Positions 24,193 through 33,707 are shown, counted from the first letter of the stretch. The stretch is 64,000 nucleotides of DNA from Virgibacillus_P tibetensis (GCF_036026595.1 NZ_JARZFX010000007.1:1-64000), one strand, 5' to 3'. Notes: a model not told the origin generated them from the sequence alone. Numbers and translations are program-made.

Positions 24193-24726
24193 TCATACTA
24201 CTGGTCCCAACTGCTTTAAACCAATAAAAACAAGGGCAATAAGGAAAATAGTTAAATATGGATAGTTGAAAAAAGATATCATGGAATCATTCGAAAGCTT
24301 ACGAATAGAGCTCTCGGTGGCATATAGAACAAGCAGTAAAATCATTGTTACAAAAAAGGACAATAGCTTAATCATCACATCGGGACTGGCCATTGCCACC
24401 ATATCTCCAAGCATTGCCCCCATCATTCCACCCATTAATCCAGCAAGCACTCCATCAAGTATGGCCAGTAATCCCAGTGGGAGGCCTGCAATAAAACCTA
24501 TTACTACGCCAATCAGAATAGAATATATTGTTGATGTTACTAAATCGCCATGTAGGATTGCACCAAGGATCGTACCAAAGAGGATCCCTGCCGTCATCCC
24601 AAGCGCCATAGATACCATCATCCCATTCATCCTGGGTACCCATTTTCGATAATAGGTAATGAAGAAAATGATAGTTATCATCTGAACAAGGCCTATACTA
24701 ACAATGAGGATCATAGAAAGTGTCAT
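24193..24726 (-). CDS. Gly/Met-rich polytopic membrane protein, unknown
   Basis: About 177 residues from ATG 24726 (GGAG site), rather than the TTG at 24786. Five predicted helices; the central ones are extremely rich in Gly and Met (MNGMMVSMALGMTAGI, LAGLMGGMMGAMLGDM), forming glycine-zipper faces. Met-rich helices can bind soft metals such as copper, but no metal gene is adjacent. No family was recognised. Confidence 0.55.
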   Translation of the reverse strand: MTLSMILIVSIGLVQMITIIFFITYYRKWVPRMNGMMVSMALGMTAGILFGTILGAILHGDLVTSTIYSILIGVVIGFIAGLPLGLLAILDGVLAGLMGGMMGAMLGDMVAMASPDVMIKLLSFFVTMILLLVLYATESSIRKLSNDSMISFFNYPYLTIFLIALVFIGLKQLGPVV

Positions 24727-24893
24727 CGTCTCAACTCCGTTCGCTTTTAGTTTGTCCACTAGTATAGTATTCGCTTTTATTTGCAAATATGATATACCCC
24801 TGCAGGGTTTAAGAAGACCGGTTGAACATGCATATACAATGGTTTAAGAAATTCAAATTAGGAGATTGTAACAGTAGAAGGGTGGTGGATGCA

Positions 24894-25088
24894 GTGTTGA
24901 CAGAATGGTACATCAGGTTGGGCGTAACTCTTGTTATTGTAATCGCACTCGTTTGGATACTCATTCGTTTTCGAGCAAAAAGCAATCCCCAAAAAAGTTC
25001 ACTCGATATTTTGCGTGAGCGACGGGACAAAGGAGAAATTACACAAAAAGAGTTCGAGGAAGCACGAAAGAATCAACAAGGAGAATAA
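24894..25088 (+). CDS. Single-TM protein with C-terminal SHOCT domain
   Basis: About 65 residues if it starts at GTG 24894, which follows GAAGGGTGGTGG; the frame is open from TTG 24822 but lacks a site there. One membrane helix (LGVTLVIVIALVWILI) is followed by the short oligomerisation motif LDILRERRDKGEITQKEFEE, the SHOCT signature. Function unknown; the family is usually linked to membrane-protein assembly or proteolysis partners. Confidence 0.6.
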   Translation: MLTEWYIRLGVTLVIVIALVWILIRFRAKSNPQKSSLDILRERRDKGEITQKEFEEARKNQQGE

Positions 25089-25140
25089 ATTATTATGCGT
25101 AGGTAGGTTCAAATGAAACTGAAATTTTCTTATTATTATA

Positions 25141-25168
25141 CATGCCACTGCAAATCGCAGTGGCATGA
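25141..25168. terminator. Terminator of the trp operon (bidirectional)
   Basis: CATGCCACTGC-AAATC-GCAGTGGCATG, 11 bp stem, between the SHOCT gene (+) and trpA (-). Confidence 0.85.
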
Positions 25169-25180
25169 TTTTCCTCGTAT

Positions 25181-25954
25181 TTATATACTTCCCTGAATCA
25201 GAGCCCTGATCTGAGCTAAGTCCCCATTATGAAGTAAATCAACGATCTTACTTCCGACGATAACCCCATCACTGTGGCTGCCCAGCTCCTGAGCTTGTTC
25301 GATAGTTGAAACACCGAATCCTGCTAATACGGGAACGGGACTATTATCCCTCAGCATCTCTAAATAGGCCTTCACCTCTTTGTCATGAACGGCACGGACA
25401 CCGGTAGTTCCTGTGACTGAAACCGCATATAAAAAGCCTTCTGATTTAGCAGCCAGTTCAATTAAACGGCTTTTTGGACTTGTCATTGCTGCAAGGCGAA
25501 TAAATGCAATAGCATTTTCTTTCAGGAAATCTACAACGATGTTTTCCTCTTCTAATGGTAAGTCAGGAATAATTACACCATCAACACCGGATTTCTTGCA
25601 ATCTATAGCAAACTTCTCTATTCCATACACGAATATTGGATTTAAATAGGTCATCAATATTATAGGAACAGAACGCTTTTCTCTAAAATCTTGTAGTGTG
25701 TTGAGTACGGCAGTTAGCGTCGTTCCACTTCCTAGTGCTCGCAGTCCTGCTTCTTGAATAGTTGGGCCATCTGCTACTGGATCAGAAAAGGGGATACCAA
25801 GCTCGATTGCTGAAGCACCGCATTCCTCCAGAAAATTAATGCGTTCTTCCAATATGTCCAATCCACCGTCGCCTGCCATAATATATGGAATAAATAGCTT
25901 CTCATTTGCGGCTGATTTTTCCCTGAGCCTCATCTCTAATTTTTCTTTACTCAT
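25181..25954 (-). CDS. trpA: Tryptophan synthase alpha subunit
   Basis: 257 residues from ATG 25954, which follows GGGGGGA and overlaps the trpB stop by 4 nt; an upstream open frame to 26020 has no site. Splits indole-3-glycerol phosphate into indole and glyceraldehyde 3-phosphate. Catalytic Glu lies in AIELGIPFSDP and Asp in IIPDLPLEE; the phosphate loop is GFGVST and GVIVGSKIV. Last gene of trpEGDCFBA; works in a complex with TrpB, channelling indole. Confidence 0.96.
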   Translation of the reverse strand: MSKEKLEMRLREKSAANEKLFIPYIMAGDGGLDILEERINFLEECGASAIELGIPFSDPVADGPTIQEAGLRALGSGTTLTAVLNTLQDFREKRSVPIILMTYLNPIFVYGIEKFAIDCKKSGVDGVIIPDLPLEEENIVVDFLKENAIAFIRLAAMTSPKSRLIELAAKSEGFLYAVSVTGTTGVRAVHDKEVKAYLEMLRDNSPVPVLAGFGVSTIEQAQELGSHSDGVIVGSKIVDLLHNGDLAQIRALIQGSI

Positions 25955-27162
25955 GTCGTTGTTCCCCCCAATGCGTCCTTTACTTGCTCGACGTCTTTGT
26001 CTCCCCGTCCAGACAGGCAAATCACCAATGATTGATCTTTACTCATTTCTTTTCCGAGTTTTAGAGCATACGCTACTGCATGTGCACTCTCAAGTGCTGG
26101 TATGATTCCTTCAGATTTTGATAAGAATTGAAACGCCTCAAGTGCCTCCTGGTCTGTTATTGATGTGTATTTGACTCGAGAAGTTTCGTGCAAATGACTG
26201 TGTTCGGGTCCTACTCCCGGGTAATCCAAGCCAGCTGAGATAGAAAAGGCTTCTTCAACCTGACCGTGTGTGTCCTGTAATAAGTGGGTCATCGTACCAT
26301 GTAGAACACCGACACTTCCACTCGTTAATGTAGCTGCATGCTTATTGGTGTCCAAACCCGCACCTCCAGCTTCTACACCAAACAACTGTACACTTTCGTC
26401 CTGAATAAAAGGGTAAAACATTCCCATTGCATTACTGCCACCACCAACACAGGCAATAATTGCATCGGGTAATTGACCGGTCTGATCAACTAGTTGCTCT
26501 TTTGTTTCCTCCCCTATAACAGACTGTAAATCACGAACAATTTTCGGGAAAGGATGTGGTCCAACAACAGACCCTAATATATAATGGGTATCTTTTACAT
26601 GGCTAACCCAGTAACGCAATGCTTCATTTACAGCATCTTTTAATGTTCCACTGCCTTGAGAAACACTGCGCACTTCAGCGCCTAAGAGTTCCATACGAAA
26701 AACATTAAGTTTTTGGCGGCGAATATCCTCTTCACCCATAAATACAACACAATCGAGCCCTAGTAATGCGCACACAGTTGCAGTAGCAACGCCATGCTGA
26801 CCAGCTCCTGTTTCAGCAACTACTTTCTTCTTGCCCATTCGAAGTGTTAACAGTGCTTGGCCAATGGTATTATTAATCTTGTGTGCCCCTGTATGATTTA
26901 AATCCTCCCGTTTCAAATAAATCTGAGGACCGCCGACTTCCTTGGTAAGATTTTCAGCGTAGTAAAGCGGCGTTTTTCGACCAACATACTGTTTTAGGTA
27001 ATAATTTAGTTCTTTAGTAAAACTTGGATCCTTCATAGCTTCTTCATATACTTCTTCTAATTCCAGTAAAGCTGGCATGAGTAACTCGGGTACAAATCTC
27101 CCACCAAATGTTCCGTATCTCCCATGTACATCAGGCATTGTGTAGGTTTTCAATTGTCTCAT
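25951..27162 (-). CDS. trpB: Tryptophan synthase beta subunit
   Basis: About 403 residues from ATG 27162; the frame is open to TTG 27189, and ATG 27138 is another option close to the trpF stop. PLP enzyme joining indole with serine. PLP Lys is in KREDLNHTGAHKINN, the phosphate-binding loop is GGGSNAMG, and EHSHLHE/DYPGVGPE are conserved. This is the ordinary TrpB1 type. It overlaps trpF at its start and trpA at its end. Confidence 0.95.
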   Translation of the reverse strand: MRQLKTYTMPDVHGRYGTFGGRFVPELLMPALLELEEVYEEAMKDPSFTKELNYYLKQYVGRKTPLYYAENLTKEVGGPQIYLKREDLNHTGAHKINNTIGQALLTLRMGKKKVVAETGAGQHGVATATVCALLGLDCVVFMGEEDIRRQKLNVFRMELLGAEVRSVSQGSGTLKDAVNEALRYWVSHVKDTHYILGSVVGPHPFPKIVRDLQSVIGEETKEQLVDQTGQLPDAIIACVGGGSNAMGMFYPFIQDESVQLFGVEAGGAGLDTNKHAATLTSGSVGVLHGTMTHLLQDTHGQVEEAFSISAGLDYPGVGPEHSHLHETSRVKYTSITDQEALEAFQFLSKSEGIIPALESAHAVAYALKLGKEMSKDQSLVICLSGRGDKDVEQVKDALGGTTT

Positions 27163-27769
27163 CCTTTCTTGATTTCTTGGCAGATTCAATAAATTCTTTG
27201 ATCTTTACAAGGTCTTTTTCACCGTTAACCTCTACACCACTTGAAACGTCAACTCCGGCAGGGTTAACCAATTTACTGGCCTGGTTTACGTTTTCTACTG
27301 TGAGTCCACCAGCCAAGATAATTTTTGCTGGGTCAAGTGACAGATTACGAGTTAAATGCCAATCAAATGTCGTACCATTTCCACCACGGTTAACTCCGGC
27401 TGGACTGTCCAGTAAGTAAAAATCACAAGGGTATGCTTTAATTTCTGATAAATTATCTTGTTGAACAGGGAATGCTTTAATAATTTTATAATCAAGCTGT
27501 TGCGCAATAGCAGCAGGTTCATCGCCATGTAATTGGATGTAATCCAGGCCAACCAGATTGGCGATCTCCATCATTCTTTCGACAGATTCATTTACGAAAA
27601 CGCCAACGGTCTTTGACGATGCAGGTAGCGACTTGGCTATAATCGCTGCATCACTTGGGGAAATTCGACGTTTGCTTGGCGCAAAGACGAAGCCGATAAG
27701 ATCAGCCCCAGCATTTGCAGCTGTCTGTGCTGCTTGTTTTGTTTTTATTCCACAAATCTTAACAAGCAT
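27131..27769 (-). CDS. trpF: Phosphoribosylanthranilate isomerase
   Basis: 212 residues. TIM barrel with KICGIK at the start (catalytic Cys7), the Asp in the last third (LLDSPAG), and phosphate loops LAGGL and DVSSGVE. Converts PRA to CdRP. Starts one base after trpC behind GGAGTGG. Confidence 0.95.
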   Translation of the reverse strand: MLVKICGIKTKQAAQTAANAGADLIGFVFAPSKRRISPSDAAIIAKSLPASSKTVGVFVNESVERMMEIANLVGLDYIQLHGDEPAAIAQQLDYKIIKAFPVQQDNLSEIKAYPCDFYLLDSPAGVNRGGNGTTFDWHLTRNLSLDPAKIILAGGLTVENVNQASKLVNPAGVDVSSGVEVNGEKDLVKIKEFIESAKKSRKDETIENLHNA

Positions 27770-27770
27770 A

Positions 27771-28556
27771 CTATTCCACTCCTTTCACTGGTATTGGAAT
27801 TTGCAGTTCACGAAAAGTGGCTGCCAGATCTTCAGAACGCATTAATGTTTCCCCAACTAAGATAGCGTTCGACCCTGCATTTCGAACACGCACGACGTCA
27901 GACTGTGTTTTAATGCCACTTTCACTGATAATAATTGCTTGTGGATTTGTAACCATAGATGTGAGATCTTCAGTTGTTTGAAGGTCGACATCAAATGTTT
28001 TTAAGTTTCGGTTATTAATTCCTATCAGTTCAGCGTCGAGATTAACAGCTGCCGTCATTTCTTGTGCATTATGAACCTCACAAAGGACTTCCAAATCTGC
28101 TTCAATAGCATAGTTATATAGACTCCGTAACTGCTCCTGTGTTAAAGCAGCTACGATTAATAAAATTATAGTGGCACCAGCTTCCTTTGCTTGATCAATT
28201 TGAACAGGGTCAATTATAAAATCCTTGCACAAAATAGGTAAATCTACTGCAGCGCGTACAGCCTTAAGATCTTCCATAGAACCGTTAAAAAAAACTTCAT
28301 CTGTTAAAACAGAGATAGCAGCAGCTCCAAGAGCCTCGTACTGTTTTGCTTGCTTAACAGGATCAACATCCATATCAATTGCTCCCTTTGATGGGGAGGA
28401 GCGCTTAATTTCTGAAATTACACTCATCTTATTTGAAGCTGCAACTCTTTTTTTAAAAGATCTGTACTCTCTATCATCCGGTTGTTCAAACGTTTGATTT
28501 AATAAGTTTGTTACCTCTTTTTTCTTTTGGACTAAAATCTTATCTAATATGGACAC
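27771..28556 (-). CDS. trpC: Indole-3-glycerol phosphate synthase
   Basis: 261 residues from a GTG that follows the trpD stop directly (AGGTG site inside trpD). Catalytic Lys and Glu are in ISEIKRSSPSKG and LCKDFII; the phosphate site is ISESGI and VLVGETLM. Makes InGP from CdRP. Unlike enteric bacteria, TrpC and TrpF are separate. Confidence 0.96.
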   Translation of the reverse strand: MSILDKILVQKKKEVTNLLNQTFEQPDDREYRSFKKRVAASNKMSVISEIKRSSPSKGAIDMDVDPVKQAKQYEALGAAAISVLTDEVFFNGSMEDLKAVRAAVDLPILCKDFIIDPVQIDQAKEAGATIILLIVAALTQEQLRSLYNYAIEADLEVLCEVHNAQEMTAAVNLDAELIGINNRNLKTFDVDLQTTEDLTSMVTNPQAIIISESGIKTQSDVVRVRNAGSNAILVGETLMRSEDLAATFRELQIPIPVKGVE

Positions 28557-29582
28557 TTAAATCACCTCGCTCGGAATGTTTTTACTGAATTCAATTAGCC
28601 GCTGTAATCTCTCTTTTGCTGCTCCGGAAATAATACTTTCTCTTGCCATATCGATTCCTGCCTCAATGGATTTTGCTGTACCACTTGCAAATAAACCTAA
28701 CCCTGCGTTTAAAAGAACGGTGTCGAGATAAGGGCCTGTCTTTCCGCTTAGCACATCTCTCGTGATTTTTGCATTGGCTTTTGCATCCCCGCCTCGGATC
28801 TTTTCATTTGAATAAGTCGGTAAGCCTACCTCTTCTGGTAAAAACGTGAACGGGGTGAGCTTTCCTTCTTCAAGGATTATGAGGTGATTTTTGCCTGCAA
28901 GAGACGCCTCATCCATAGATCCTGCACCATTAACAACGACAGCACGGCGCCTGCCTAATTTGTGCAGTGATTCAGCCATCATTTGTAGCATATCCCGGCG
29001 ATAAACACCGATTAACTGGGTATCTAATGAAATTGGATTTGTTAACGGCCCGATGGCATTAAAGATAGTCGGCAGACCTAAATCTTTTCGGACCTTTGTA
29101 AAAGGTTTCAGCGCTGCGTGAACATGTGGTGCGAATAGAAAAGCTATTTCATTTTCATGTAGCATCTCTTCTATCTGCTCTTTGGAAAATGCCAGGGAAA
29201 CACCTAAATGTTCTAACACATCAGCACTGCCTGTTTTACTTGAAATACTGCGGTTACCATGTTTCGCGACTGGTATTCCTGCACCAGCAATGACAAAGGC
29301 TGCAGTAGTACTAATGTTAAAACTATAAGATTTATCGCCTCCTGTACCGCAATTATCCATTACGTTCGGCATATGACTAGTGCTAAAAGCTGACTGGGAC
29401 CGAATCACTTCCACAATTCCAGCAACCTCATCTGGAGTTTCTCCTTTTGTACGAAGAGCGGTTAGGAATGCTGCTATTTCAGTTTCTGTAATAGTTTCAG
29501 TAAAACAGCACCTTGTAGCTTCTTTCATTTCTGGTACAGTCAGATTTTCATGATTGATCAGTTTTTCAAGATATTGTTTCAT
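28557..29582 (-). CDS. trpD: Anthranilate phosphoribosyltransferase
   Basis: 341 residues. PRPP-binding DNCGTGGDKSYSFNIST and the KHGNRSISS loop are intact. Joins anthranilate with PRPP. It overlaps trpG by 17 nt; GGAGT lies before its ATG. Confidence 0.96.
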   Translation of the reverse strand: MKQYLEKLINHENLTVPEMKEATRCCFTETITETEIAAFLTALRTKGETPDEVAGIVEVIRSQSAFSTSHMPNVMDNCGTGGDKSYSFNISTTAAFVIAGAGIPVAKHGNRSISSKTGSADVLEHLGVSLAFSKEQIEEMLHENEIAFLFAPHVHAALKPFTKVRKDLGLPTIFNAIGPLTNPISLDTQLIGVYRRDMLQMMAESLHKLGRRRAVVVNGAGSMDEASLAGKNHLIILEEGKLTPFTFLPEEVGLPTYSNEKIRGGDAKANAKITRDVLSGKTGPYLDTVLLNAGLGLFASGTAKSIEAGIDMARESIISGAAKERLQRLIEFSKNIPSEVI

Positions 29583-30165
29583 AAGTAGACTCCTTTCTTA
29601 TTTCCTGTAAAAAGTTTTGAATGAGCTGTTTTCCGCTTGCCGTTCCGATTGATTCAGGATGGAATTGCATGCCATACAATGGGTAATAATGATGCTTAAT
29701 TGCCATAATTTCATTGTCATCTAATGATGTTGCAGTAATTTCCAGCTGCTCAGGCAAGGTTTCCTTATCAATAACTAATGAATGGTAGCGCATGACCTCA
29801 AGCGGTTGCGTCATGTAGTCAAAAGGACTGGATCCATTATGAGTAATTAATGATGTTTTACCATGTTTTATAGTATCTGCAGCCACTATTTTGGCGCCCA
29901 ATGCAGCAGCAATAACTTGCTGTCCTAAACATATTCCCAAGATTGGTATTTTTTTATAAAACGTTTTAACGACCTCCAGACAGATTCCTGCCTGATCAGG
30001 TATTCCCGGTCCCGGCGAGATAATAATGGCCTCGGGTTTCTTCAATTTAATTGCCTCTAGGCTTATTTGGTTATTTCTTACAACTTCCACTTGTATATTT
30101 TCCTCTGAGATATACTGGTAGATGTTATAGGTAAACGAATCGTAGTTATCAATTAATAAAATCAA
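29566..30165 (-). CDS. trpG: Anthranilate synthase glutaminase component
   Basis: 199 residues from TTG 30165 behind GGAGGTG. Class I glutamine amidotransferase: Cys in GICLGQQ, His and Glu in MQFHPESIG. It lies inside the trp operon, next to trpE, unlike B. subtilis where the shared trpG/pabA is in the folate operon. It may be Trp-dedicated here. It overlaps trpE by 17 nt. Confidence 0.95.
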   Translation of the reverse strand: MILLIDNYDSFTYNIYQYISEENIQVEVVRNNQISLEAIKLKKPEAIIISPGPGIPDQAGICLEVVKTFYKKIPILGICLGQQVIAAALGAKIVAADTIKHGKTSLITHNGSSPFDYMTQPLEVMRYHSLVIDKETLPEQLEITATSLDDNEIMAIKHHYYPLYGMQFHPESIGTASGKQLIQNFLQEIRKESTYETIS

Positions 30166-31549
30166 AATAATTCACCTCCGTTAACGATTTAGCTTTATGC
30201 AATGTCTCTGCAAATTCCTTTTCAGGAACCGAATCATGGACGATTCCTGCCCCAGCCTGTAAGTAGGCTACTGATTCTTTAATAACAAGTGACCTGATCG
30301 TCAATGCTATATTTAAATCGTGATTAAAATTGATATAACCTATGCCACCAGCATAAACACCGCGTTTCTTTTCCTCTAAGTCATTAATAATCTGCATGGC
30401 ACGTATTTTTGGTGCCCCAGAAACTGTGCCAGCTGGGAGACATGCTATAAGTGCATCTAAGCTTGTGAAATCCGATCTTAATTTTCCGTGCACTTCAGAA
30501 ACAATATGCATCACATGCTGGTACTTCTCTACTTTCATATAGGTTGGAATAGTTATGCTGCCAATTTCGCAAACACGGCCAAGATCATTTCTGCTGAGGT
30601 CTACCAACATCCGGTGTTCTGCAATTTCTTTTTCATCTGCTAGGAGCTCCTTCATTAGTAATCTGTCTTCCTCCAGTGTTTTACCTCGAGCCCGTGTACC
30701 TGCAATTGGGTTTGTTACAATTTCACGGCCTGTAGTTTGGACCAGACTTTCAGGTGATGCTCCTAATACAAGATAGTCCTCAAAGTCAATGTAAAACATG
30801 TAGGGCGAAGAATTTGCCTTTCTGAGCTTACGATAGAATGAGAATGGATCTCCATCCATTTTTGCTTTCATTCTTTGTGATAAAACTACTTGAAAGATAT
30901 CCCCTTGTTGAATGTGTTTTTTTGCTGTTTCTACTTTTTGTTTAAATACCTCCTCCGTCATTTCAGGTTCAAAGTTAACGTTCTTAAGTTCACTTACTGT
31001 ATGATCTGCTGCCTGTGCTGTTAAAGCATTCTGCAACTGCTGTAACCGTTCATCTATTACCTCTTCCGCTACCTGTGCGGGGTTCAATACAATAATAGTA
31101 ACTACCTCGTTTTTGTGGTCATAAACAATTACTTCGTTGTAGACCATAAAGTGGATATCCGGCATGTTTATTTCATCCGGCAGTGTTTCCCCAATATCTT
31201 CAAATTGACGGATAGCGTCATAGCCGATATATCCTATGGCTCCTCCATAAAAAGGAAGGGGAAGGTCTGTATTAATTCTGGGTAAGTTTTCCTTAAGATA
31301 AGCTAATGCTTCTTGATGATATGTTTCTACTGTCTCATTAATAGGATCTTTGACGGTTGTAGTGTGTCCATGTCCAATAATTTCCTGATAAGGATTTGAA
31401 CCAATAAAAGAGTACTTACCTTTTCTTTCATGTTGAAAGGAGCTTTCCAGTAGAAATTTTTTGGTTCCGGTAAGCCGGTGGAAAATACCTACCGGCGTTA
31501 GCGTATCGGCGTTTAATTTAATCGATTTATACGATAATTTTTCTTTCAT
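30149..31549 (-). CDS. trpE: Anthranilate synthase component I
   Basis: 466 residues, chorismate-binding enzyme. The N-terminal regulatory motif LLESSFQHERKGKYSFIG is the Trp feedback site. The C-terminal catalytic region has QVVLSQRM, GASPESLV, NPIAGTRARG, DEKEIAEHRMLVDLSRND and PAGTVSGAPK. First gene of the operon, ATG behind AAAGGGG; transcription reaches it only past two T-box terminators. Confidence 0.96.
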   Translation of the reverse strand: MKEKLSYKSIKLNADTLTPVGIFHRLTGTKKFLLESSFQHERKGKYSFIGSNPYQEIIGHGHTTTVKDPINETVETYHQEALAYLKENLPRINTDLPLPFYGGAIGYIGYDAIRQFEDIGETLPDEINMPDIHFMVYNEVIVYDHKNEVVTIIVLNPAQVAEEVIDERLQQLQNALTAQAADHTVSELKNVNFEPEMTEEVFKQKVETAKKHIQQGDIFQVVLSQRMKAKMDGDPFSFYRKLRKANSSPYMFYIDFEDYLVLGASPESLVQTTGREIVTNPIAGTRARGKTLEEDRLLMKELLADEKEIAEHRMLVDLSRNDLGRVCEIGSITIPTYMKVEKYQHVMHIVSEVHGKLRSDFTSLDALIACLPAGTVSGAPKIRAMQIINDLEEKKRGVYAGGIGYINFNHDLNIALTIRSLVIKESVAYLQAGAGIVHDSVPEKEFAETLHKAKSLTEVNYFDFIN

Positions 31550-31727
31550 AAATATTCCCCTTTCTAATTTGGGACTGTACCTTTATCTACCTTTACCTGC
31601 GATTACTCGGTACAAAAGCAAGTCGTATTTCAGAGAAGCGTTTTGCGATTAACTCACTCCATCGAAAGCATTTTCTTCTTTGCATGATATAAATTGAGAC
31701 ACAGTTGATAGTAATGAACTTTGAAAA
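31550..31727 (-). other. Untranslated leader between T-box 2 and trpE
   Basis: About 180 bases of transcribed leader with no clear gene. It contains a CGAGTAATCG block (near 31600) that recurs at 48.9 kb. Otherwise nothing is supported. Confidence 0.4.
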
Positions 31728-31774
31728 TAAAAAAAGTCCTCTATAAACACATAAAACATGTGTTTATAGAGGAC
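31728..31774 (-). terminator. T-box 2 terminator
   Basis: GTCCTCTATAAACACATG pairs with CATGTGTTTATAGAGGAC almost perfectly and is followed by TTTTTTT on the minus strand; competes with the antiterminator formed with the T-box sequence. Confidence 0.92.
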
Positions 31775-32195
31775 GATTGTGACCGCGGTGCCACCTCTTT
31801 TGAAAAGAAACAGGCCATTTCTTTTCATCTTCTTCAGATACGGAGGCTGCAGAAAAGCTTTGCACTTTCATCACACTCGATATCCTATCCGTATAACGGC
31901 GGAACCCGTTTTTCCCTACTAACATCCAGCTACAGCGACCACCGACTAACAGTCTTCCTTCTCCTCCTTACGATTCTAAAGGAAGGACGACTTAAGGCGA
32001 GCTTTGCGCTCAACTGATAGGGCGTGCCGTTTTTAGCCGGCCTTACCCTATCGGTCGTTTATGCTTTTGCTTTTTCAGGAAATCTCTTGTAAGTCCATTC
32101 AGCATTTATTCACGTACTGGAATCCCACCAACACCAGCTCTCTGTTACGCTGCAAACATGCCTACTCTTCTTACTCAACGATTTTATATATGAAG
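31728..32195 (-). ncRNA. T-box riboswitch 2 (Trp), promoter-distal
   Basis: T-box sequence GGTGGCACCGCGG is at plus 31784-31796. Stem I carries AGAGAGCTGG and a specifier region GAATGGACT, so the codon is TGG (Trp). Between the specifier and the T-box lie some 260 bases, more than usual, including a strong extra hairpin (CCGATAGGG…CCCTATCAG near 32007-32054). The acceptor-pairing bulge is UGGC, matching a tRNA ending GCCA. Confidence 0.92.
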
Positions 32196-32209
32196 TTTTT
32201 TGAGAATAC

Positions 32210-32242
32210 AAAAAGGCCCCTCATCCGAAAAGGACGAGGGAC
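32210..32242 (-). terminator. T-box 1 terminator
   Basis: CCCTCGTCC-TTTTC-GGATGAGGGG followed by CCTTTTTG on the minus strand. Confidence 0.9.
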
Positions 32243-32480
32243 CGTGGTACCACCTTTATTAGCTGAAAAACAGCTCACTTTAGCAATATCAAGCATTTCT
32301 GCTTAATATTCGTCTCGTATAACGATGAGACATGTTCGCCAAAGCCTACTGCATAAATGGTTCGGTTTGGAAGCTCGGAAGCCCATTCATCTAAAGTCTC
32401 ACACTGGTTTGCAGCAACCACCAGCTCTCTGAAGCGATCCAAATAGATTACTCTTCTTCTTCATTGCTAAGTCGATTAAG
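32210..32480 (-). ncRNA. T-box riboswitch 1 (Trp), promoter-proximal
   Basis: T-box sequence GGTGGTACCACGG is at plus 32242-32254. Stem I has AGAGAGCTGGTGG and the specifier region GATGAATGGGCTTC, again TGG for Trp. The acceptor bulge is UGGU rather than UGGC, so pairing with tRNA-Trp may involve a wobble. Uncharged tRNA-Trp must release this terminator and then the second one. Confidence 0.92.
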
Positions 32481-32492
32481 TTATTGAAATTA

Positions 32493-32521
32493 ATACTAAA
32501 AGATTTTAATGCAAAAGTCAA
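32493..32521 (-). promoter_or_regulatory. Promoter of the trp operon
   Basis: On the minus strand TTGACT (plus 32516-32521), a 17-base spacer and TAGTAT (plus 32493-32498). The start would lie just before T-box 1. Confidence 0.75.
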
Positions 32522-32612
32522 TGGTTATTTATTGATTATTTTAAATTCTGTTTGCTACGAGCTGTTTTATGTTATTTTATATAATATAGGTTTGTAGAAG
32601 GGATGTATAACG

Positions 32613-33707
32613 ATGGCTAAGAAAAAGGTTGGAATTATATTTGGTGGGAAATCAGCTGAGCACGAAGTTTCACTTCAATCAGCTAAAAATATTGTGGATG
32701 CAATAGATAAAAATAATTATGACGTAGTTTTAATTGGAATCGACAAAGAAGGAAAATGGCATTTAAATGATCAATCATCTTATCTGCTTCATGCAGAAGA
32801 TCCCAAACTCATTCAATTAAATAAATCCGATGATGCAATAGCAATTGTTCCGGGAGAAGTTAATAATCAGCTTATTCATGCAACGGACGCTCTTGGGCTG
32901 GATCAGCTGGACGTAGTTTTTCCAATTGTACATGGGACATTAGGAGAGGACGGGAGTCTTCAAGGGATGATGCGCTTGGTGAATCTTCCTTTTGTAGGTC
33001 CAAGTGTGCTTGGTTCTGCTGTTTGTATGGATAAGGATATTGCTAAACGCCTCTTAAAAGGAGCGGGTATAAAAGTAGCCAAGGGCTTAACATATACTAG
33101 AGCAAAGAAAAGTAAAATAAACTTTCAGGAAGCTGTAGAGTTGCTGGGTACTCCTATGTTTATCAAGCCGGCTAATCAAGGATCTTCTGTAGGAGTAAGT
33201 AAGGTTTCAACAGAAGACGAATTTCATGAAGCGATTGAATCGGCGTTTCACTATGACCATAAAGTCGTTATTGAAGAAACTATTGTTGGTCGCGAGATAG
33301 AATGTTCTGTCCTGGGAAATGCGGATCCTATTGCTTCAAAGCTCGGAGAAATTTTACCGCGAACAGAATTTTATTCCTATGAGTCAAAGTATATTGATGA
33401 AAAGGGAGCAGAACTGTCTATTCCAGCAGATGTATCCGATGAAGTTACAAAAAAGATGCAGCAGGTGGCAATAGACGCCTTTGAAACCTTGCAATGTGAA
33501 GGTTTGGCCAGAGTGGACTTTTTCTTAACCAAAAACGGAGATATTTATGTAAACGAAGTAAACACCCTTCCTGGATTTACAAAGATAAGCATGTATCCAA
33601 AGCTGTGGGAAATAAGTGGAATTTCTTACTCAGAATTAATTAATAGGCTGTTGGAACTCGCAATAGAACGTCATCAGGCTGACCTTTCACTGAAAAGTTC
33701 AGTATAA
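32613..33707 (+). CDS. ddl: D-alanine--D-alanine ligase
   Basis: 364 residues, ATP-grasp ligase making D-Ala-D-Ala for peptidoglycan in the cytoplasm. Seen: GGKSAEHEVSL at the N terminus, the Ser-Gly-loop FVGPSVLGSAVCMDKD, ATP-binding KPANQGSSVGVSK and metal-binding EVNTLPGFT. The Tyr-versus-Phe choice in the omega loop (FYSYESKYID) points to D-Ala-D-Ala rather than D-Ala-D-Lac. It is monocistronic and divergent from the trp leader. Confidence 0.95.
   Translation: MAKKKVGIIFGGKSAEHEVSLQSAKNIVDAIDKNNYDVVLIGIDKEGKWHLNDQSSYLLHAEDPKLIQLNKSDDAIAIVPGEVNNQLIHATDALGLDQLDVVFPIVHGTLGEDGSLQGMMRLVNLPFVGPSVLGSAVCMDKDIAKRLLKGAGIKVAKGLTYTRAKKSKINFQEAVELLGTPMFIKPANQGSSVGVSKVSTEDEFHEAIESAFHYDHKVVIEETIVGREIECSVLGNADPIASKLGEILPRTEFYSYESKYIDEKGAELSIPADVSDEVTKKMQQVAIDAFETLQCEGLARVDFFLTKNGDIYVNEVNTLPGFTKISMYPKLWEISGISYSELINRLLELAIERHQADLSLKSSV

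Noticed and set aside
24266..24652. 128-aa frame antisense to the Gly/Met-rich membrane protein
   Set aside because: Arises from complement of GGN/ATG codons; no ribosome binding site.
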